A stretch of DNA of 47,638 bases from Roridomyces roridus (Eukaryota > Basidiomycota > Agaricomycetes > Agaricales > Mycenaceae): assembly GCA_029378245.1 (NCBI GenBank), contig JARKIF010000227.1:1-47638 (forward strand), written 5' to 3'. The notes beneath the pieces are model-generated. The model did no database searches, was not told the origin of the DNA, and was given only the letters and a program-made list of their open reading frames with translations. Of this stretch, positions 43,162 to 47,638 are shown piece by piece; positions within the stretch are counted from its first letter, which is position 1, and each line of letters begins with the position of its first letter. The translations under genes and the position numbers were made by a program.

Positions 43162-46088
43162 TTATGACTCCGATTTTGCCTCCTCCTCTCGACCACAAAC
43201 CCTCTCCAATAGTACCCTCACATCTGCTGGAGATAGCACCTTTTCCCGCATGTCCCCAGCGTACATATTCCAAACGACATCCCTGAACAATGCGTACTCG
43301 TCTGCGATCCGCTCCCGGACATGTTGTAGCAAAACCTCAACCGTCCGGTCACCGTCCCCACGGTCTGCGAGGTACAGGCGGAGGCGCGTTGCTTGTCCCT
43401 GTAGATCACGTTCGCACGCTGCACGGAATTCACGCTCGAGCTTCTCGGCAGCAGGCTGCTGAAAGGCCTCTAGTGCTGTGAGTGGTGCGTTCTCTGCAGC
43501 GACTTGCGCGCGGCGTGTATTGTGAACATCGATCTGGTCGATCCACGTATGAAGCGGAGCGCAGATGGGTGAAGCGCACGTAGAAATGATCCCCTCACAA
43601 ACCCGCTTCAAGTCGTGGTCAATACCCTGTACGTGTTTCAAGACGGGATATTTGGTCAAGTGAGGAAGAATGCGTACATGCCTGGCATCGCGGATACCCT
43701 CCTCGTTCCGGGGCATGCCGAGGGACGCAAAGAGGGCTCCGGGCAACAGCGATGTGGTTTGATTCAGCATCGTGGCCAACGTGTCTTGCGCAACGAATTA
43801 GAACCGCCCTGAAGCTTTGGACATGGAAAATATACCGGTCACCCCATATTGAAAGTCCTCCCCGCCATCCCTGTGCGCGAGATCCAAGTTGTGGGTGATC
43901 TCCTTGAGGATGAGCAAATGCCGGACAAGGAAGAGGTCCCCGTCAAGTGTCCCACCTGCCGTGGATCCGGCGGAACGCTGCTTGATCATGTCTGATGCAA
44001 CGATCAGCGACTGACGGCATAGCGATACCGCCTCCTGCGCGATATCCTCAAAAATCGCGGGCTGGAAGGCGGGTGATTCAATAGGAAAAGTGGATTGAAA
44101 GCGAGGAACACACATTGACGAAATCGTGCAACTGCGAAAGGACCCACACAGTCTTTTGCAGGGTCGGGAACCATGTATCTTGCCTCTCCAATGCCGGGCC
44201 CCGGAACAGCTCTCGAAAGCTGGCCTTCTCCTTCCCATCAAAAGCCAGGCCTTGATGCAAACCGTCAAATAGCTGCTTGAACAATAACACTTGCACTCAC
44301 CACCGTCTGTACTGACAAGCTTTTCCGGATACGCAAGATCCTCGGGTTTGGGAACATAGAAGCGTATATCTGACTGTATGACCGCCTGTGCCTTGAAAAA
44401 CAACCTTGTTTGTGCATCTTGCAGAACCATCTCCAACAAATGGCTGATATGCAGCTGACCCAGGCCCTTGTTGCCTTTCTGCCTCGGTTTCTCGAGCTCA
44501 AGATTCAGCGTTTCGTCGTCCGAAGATTCAGCATCGGGTGCGGCCACGTCGAGAACCATGAGCGCTTGCAGGACAGTGCAGACTTCGCACAGGGCTGTGA
44601 GCCGAGGTTCGTGTAGTATCCGCGGCCGGAGATCGTCGTACAAGTAGTCACATAGTGTCTCCAGGTATTGGCTACATTGATTGAGCGAAATCCCTGGATC
44701 AAGAAAACGACACGGACTATAGTTGTTCCTCACCGGAGCTAAAGAAGGCCCCGTACAGTGCGAACTCGTCTGTGCACAGTTGCTTGAGGTAGCTACATCC
44801 GGCGCGTGTCAGTTCGAGGAGTTCCGTCCGTCCGGGATCCAATCCTCGGATTTCCTCCGTCAAACGTCCGACCAGGAGTGCTTTCCTCATGCTAAAGTAA
44901 GCGCTATGACATTCGGTGAGAAGAGCGGCAAGTTCGGTCGGATGGGCTGCTGCGCGGCGCTCGAGCTCGCCGAGGAGTGGCGAGAGTTGGGCAGATACAG
45001 AGCGAAAGCGAGTGTAGAGGAGATGTGCTTGGGCGGTAGGCGAGACGTCCTTCTCAGACAACCGTTTGGAAACGTCGGCGGAGAGTGCCTTGAGCGAGCC
45101 TACAAAGTACATTCGGATCAAGGTCATGGCGCGCGTCATGCATTGCTGGAAGCGCAAGAGGTAGATTTCGGATTCGCGGAAACCACGCTGGGCAGGCAGT
45201 GAGCGGGGAAAATGCCAGATAAAAGGACCGTACGTGGGCCTTGAGATAGTCAATACATATATCCACACGCTCGACCATGTAAAGAAAGTCTGTTTGAAGA
45301 ACAAGAGACTCTCCGGGGTGATTGAGCATGCGCGTGGCGTGCTCGAGCTCTTGAAAGTATTCCAACCGTGCCCCAATCTCGTCTGTCATTTCTACAAGTT
45401 GATCCTGCAAGGCGCGTTGGAACGAGTCAAGGAAGAAGAGTAGTGCCGCACCCGTTCGCCCAACAGGCGCTCACATGCATCCTTGAGATTCTTGCCGCCT
45501 TCCTCGACGCCGCGCCAACCCTCGAGCATTCCGTCAACCTCTCCATCAATCTCCTCGATACGTTCCACCAGACGATCGCAAGTATCAAGGTGCGCCGAAA
45601 CGCTGGCAATATGGGCTCGAAAGTGTGCCTCCTGGCTATGCGCGACGGATCGGTCAATGAGGGCAAACCAGTCGTAGAACTGTTGCGGGGTCTGGACTGG
45701 TTGTTTCGGATGCAGCGCGTGTGTCGTGGCCGACGTTAGACGCGTAGAATTAGACGGTGGCAGCGGAGAGCTGGGACGTGAGATGCCTGCACCTCGGCCT
45801 GGATCCAGTCGCAATCCACGGCCAACGGGTGTCGAAGAACGGGATGAAGAGCCCGCGTCTTCGTCAGTAAACTAGATGACGTTTAGAAAGATGCGGGAGT
45901 CATGAAGAGCGCACCTTGTACGGGAGGGGCGTCTGCTCGCTAAGAGGTTTAAGCAGTCCAACAGAAGTTACTTCACGGTCCGTTAATGTGGCTTTGGACT
46001 CCCATTCTTCAACGTTGAGTGCTGGCCTGGCTGGTGGAGCATTCAGCACTGGGGGGGCACCACGTCGTGCATTTTGGCGCGCTGACAT
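43162..46088 (-). CDS. COG3: Conserved oligomeric Golgi complex subunit 3 (Sec34 family)
   Basis: Subunit of the COG tether that captures retrograde vesicles at the Golgi. Starts at ATG 46088 (MSARQNARRGAPP). After a Ser/Pro linker comes QFYDWFALIDRSVAHSQEAHF and a coiled coil (LVERIEEIDGEVDGML), then the Sec34 core LEYFQELEHATRMLNHPGE and FLYMVERVDICIDYL. RFLDPGISLNQCSQYLETL follows, then the C-terminal region FQYGVTDTLATMLNQTTSLL joined across an intron at about 43779-43829 with a CTAAT branch site. The stop is at 43162. About six short introns, all in phase. It lies only 68 bp from the synthetase start and 52 bp from the PEX13 stop, same strand. Confidence 0.93.
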
Positions 46089-46140
46089 GGAGAGTGTTCA
46101 GGAAGCTAATAATTAGAAACATATGTACAGTGACTCTAAG

Positions 46141-46902
46141 CTAATCAATTTTTTTCTCCTTCTTCTCGAGAACCTCGACCCACTTGCGAGGGAACCACCC
46201 CTCCCGGCCCTCGCGTGTACGTCCCTTCCACCACTCCTCGACATGCTCGAGTGAATGCGGGGGTCAACCTCATTGCCAGTGCGAGGGTCGAGTTTGGCCA
46301 TGATAGCGACAATTTCATTCTCTTTGAGCGGGAGCTCGGACGGGTGGACGGTGGTGAAGGGGTATAGGGCGCGGGCAAACGTAAGTGAAGCTGGATCCAG
46401 CGGAGGAAGTGGCTGCCCTGGAGGGCAGGTTGGCCCGACGCGCGTGCGCGTTCGGAGAGAATTTGAATGAGCTTGGTCATCGCATAAGGGATACCAAAGA
46501 TTGCGAGAAGGAAGATGAGAGTGGCTTCTTGCTTGGCTTGGGCGGTCGAGGATGCGGTCCTTGCACGGGACGTCCGTTGATAAAGTCGCGGTATTCGCCC
46601 TGCATGGCAGGCCTCGCGGGAGTCCCGGTGACGAGCTCACGCATCCCTCGTATCAAGCCAAAGATGCCAAGAACGCTCCCAAGAGCGTTACGAAGGTGCC
46701 CGAATTGGTCGATGACACCGACCATGGCAAAGAAACTGGAGTGAGTAGCCATGAAGGTGCTCTCGAGCATTTGGGCGACGCCAGAGAAGGTCTGCACGAT
46801 GGAATGAAGGAGAGCGAATGTGTGCTGAGTGGTGGATTCAAGTGTTTGAGTCAGGGTAGGAATCGGCATCCCATTGGCGTCCAGTGGTGGAGGCATGCCC
46901 AT

Positions 46903-46938
<36 letters not shown>

Positions 46939-47276
46939 CATGCCCATTCCTCCGTAGGGGGACATGCCCATGCCCCTCGAGGAATAGGGACTCATCCCGT
47001 AGCCTCCCCCGTAGCCAAGGGTGTTGCCATACCCGCCGTATGTGCCACCATATGCCCCGAGACCACCGTACCCGCCATAACCACCGCCGAGCCGCGAATA
47101 AGGAGAGGCCCCGTACGCGGAGGCACCATACGGGGGTGACCGCAGACGATACTGAGCACTAAATGAGGTAGACGATCTGGAACCGTTGGCTGTGTTGAGG
47201 AAGAGGAAGGTTGGGGCACTGCAGAGGCAAGTGTCGGTGCTGCCGTCGTCGTTACAGGCGCCCCATTGCGCTCCAT
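46141..47276 (-). pseudogene. PEX13: Peroxin-13 (PEX13), frame disrupted in this sequence
   Basis: Peroxisomal docking-complex membrane protein. From ATG 47276: a Pro/Ser/Thr segment, a Tyr/Gly-rich region (YGGYGGLGAYGGTYGG), Met-Gly repeats, then LESTFMATHSSFFAMVGV and LRNALGSVLGIFGLIRGMR. A second membrane segment, LIFLLAIFGIPYAM, follows. The C-terminal SH3 domain reads TFARALYPFTTVHPSELPL, NEIVAIMAK, EEWWKGRTREGREGWFPRKW and stops at 46141. Frame changes are needed at about 47130 (C5 run), 46510, 46430 and 46259-46263 (G5 run); at both five-base runs one extra base restores the frame. A PPKPW-like N-terminus, typical of the family, sits just upstream in another frame. Because PEX13 is normally single-copy, I suspect sequence errors more than true loss. 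Confidence 0.85.
46890..46960. repeat. CCCATG/CCGCCCATG microsatellite in PEX13
   Basis: A run of GCCCAT and GCC units codes for a Met-Gly tract (MGMGMGGMGGMGGM) on the minus strand. Copy number is likely variable. Confidence 0.85.
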
Positions 47277-47395
47277 GGCTTGGGAGGCGAGCCCACGTGG
47301 TAGCGAGAGAAAAGTAATGTGATTAGGTAAACTCGCTTCCGGTCGCAGGAGAAGCCGACGGGCAGTACAGTACAATACGTGAATGATAACCCAAG

Positions 47396-47638
47396 TCACT
47401 CCTCTTGTGTCTCCTTTTCGTGCTTCTTCTTCATCGCACTCACTATGAACAGGTATTAGCAACGCCAAGTAGCTACAGAACAAGCCACGCACCATCGCGT
47501 GAAATTTGGCCAGAAGACATCCACCCTCGGGGAAGGCAGCTACAATCCGCTGATAGAGAGATTTGCGCAACCCCTGCTCGCTAACTTGCAAAACAGAGCC
47601 TTCAAGAGAGCTGCCGTTTCATTAGCATCCTGGAAAAA
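47396..47638 (-). CDS. 3' end of an unidentified gene (window edge)
   Basis: Minus frame enters from the right edge and reads VSEQGLRKSLYQRIVAAFPEG, then GCLLAKFHAM. An intron (about 47455-47500) leads to a basic/acidic tail SAMKKKHEKETQEE and stops at 47396. I do not recognise the family; only about 60 residues are visible. It lies 120 bp upstream of PEX13 on the same strand. Confidence 0.45.

Noticed and set aside
46552..47139. 195-codon plus-strand open frame rich in Ala-His
   Set aside because: It is the antisense of the PEX13 Met-Gly and Tyr-Gly repeats; its composition is explained by the opposite strand.

Overview
This is eukaryotic DNA from a filamentous basidiomycete, most likely an Agaricomycete. 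Genes are broken by many 45-65 nt GT-AG introns with CTAAC/CTGAC-type branch points. The repeats are fungal LTR retrotransposons (Ty1/copia with UBN2-type gag, chromodomain Ty3/gypsy), and there is a basidiomycete-style P450 and a MUB1/samB relative. I cannot name the genus from sequence alone.

Layout. 1-1.8 kb: a cytochrome P450 on the minus strand that runs off the left edge and has several apparent one-base deletions. 1.8-31.8 kb: a repeat-rich compartment. It holds old LTR/gypsy debris, low-complexity and tandem arrays, a solo copia LTR with perfect target duplication (4.5 kb), a GIY-YIG/T5orf172-like gene (about 9 kb), a SET-like remnant (10.8 kb), a stand-alone copia gag (12.5 kb), a degenerate acidic protein with three ubiquitin-interacting-like motifs (14-15 kb), more LTR fragments, a candidate MITE (18.2 kb), a tandemly duplicated spliceosomal intron (19.7 kb) and a truncated chromodomain gypsy element (20.1-22.2 kb). 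From 22.4 to 31.8 kb lies a long DDE-transposase-like gene that carries a complete DEDDy 3'-5' exonuclease domain inside its catalytic core. That gene has been split by a solo LTR and by a nearly intact copia element whose two LTRs differ at one site that I can see. Removing each insert with one copy of its 5-bp target duplication rejoins the reading frame exactly.

31.8-33.8 kb is a transition with a 31-C homopolymer, a short-repeat palindromic element and a tRNA-like relic. 33.8-47.6 kb is compact and gene-rich: an FAD phenol-hydroxylase-type monooxygenase, divergent from a ZNHIT3-like HIT zinc-finger protein; an HNH-endonuclease-domain protein; a broken MUB1/samB-like gene; then a tightly packed minus-strand series of threonyl-tRNA synthetase, the Golgi tether subunit COG3, peroxin PEX13 and the 3' end of one more gene.

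The host genes do ordinary eukaryotic jobs: translation, Golgi vesicle tethering, peroxisome import, snoRNP assembly and aromatic catabolism. Their adjacency probably reflects compaction, not one pathway. The most unusual object is the DDE-plus-exonuclease gene. Frameshifts in P450 (left edge) and PEX13 (right edge) look mostly like one missing base each, which suggests lower sequence quality near the edges of this piece, although real decay is not excluded.
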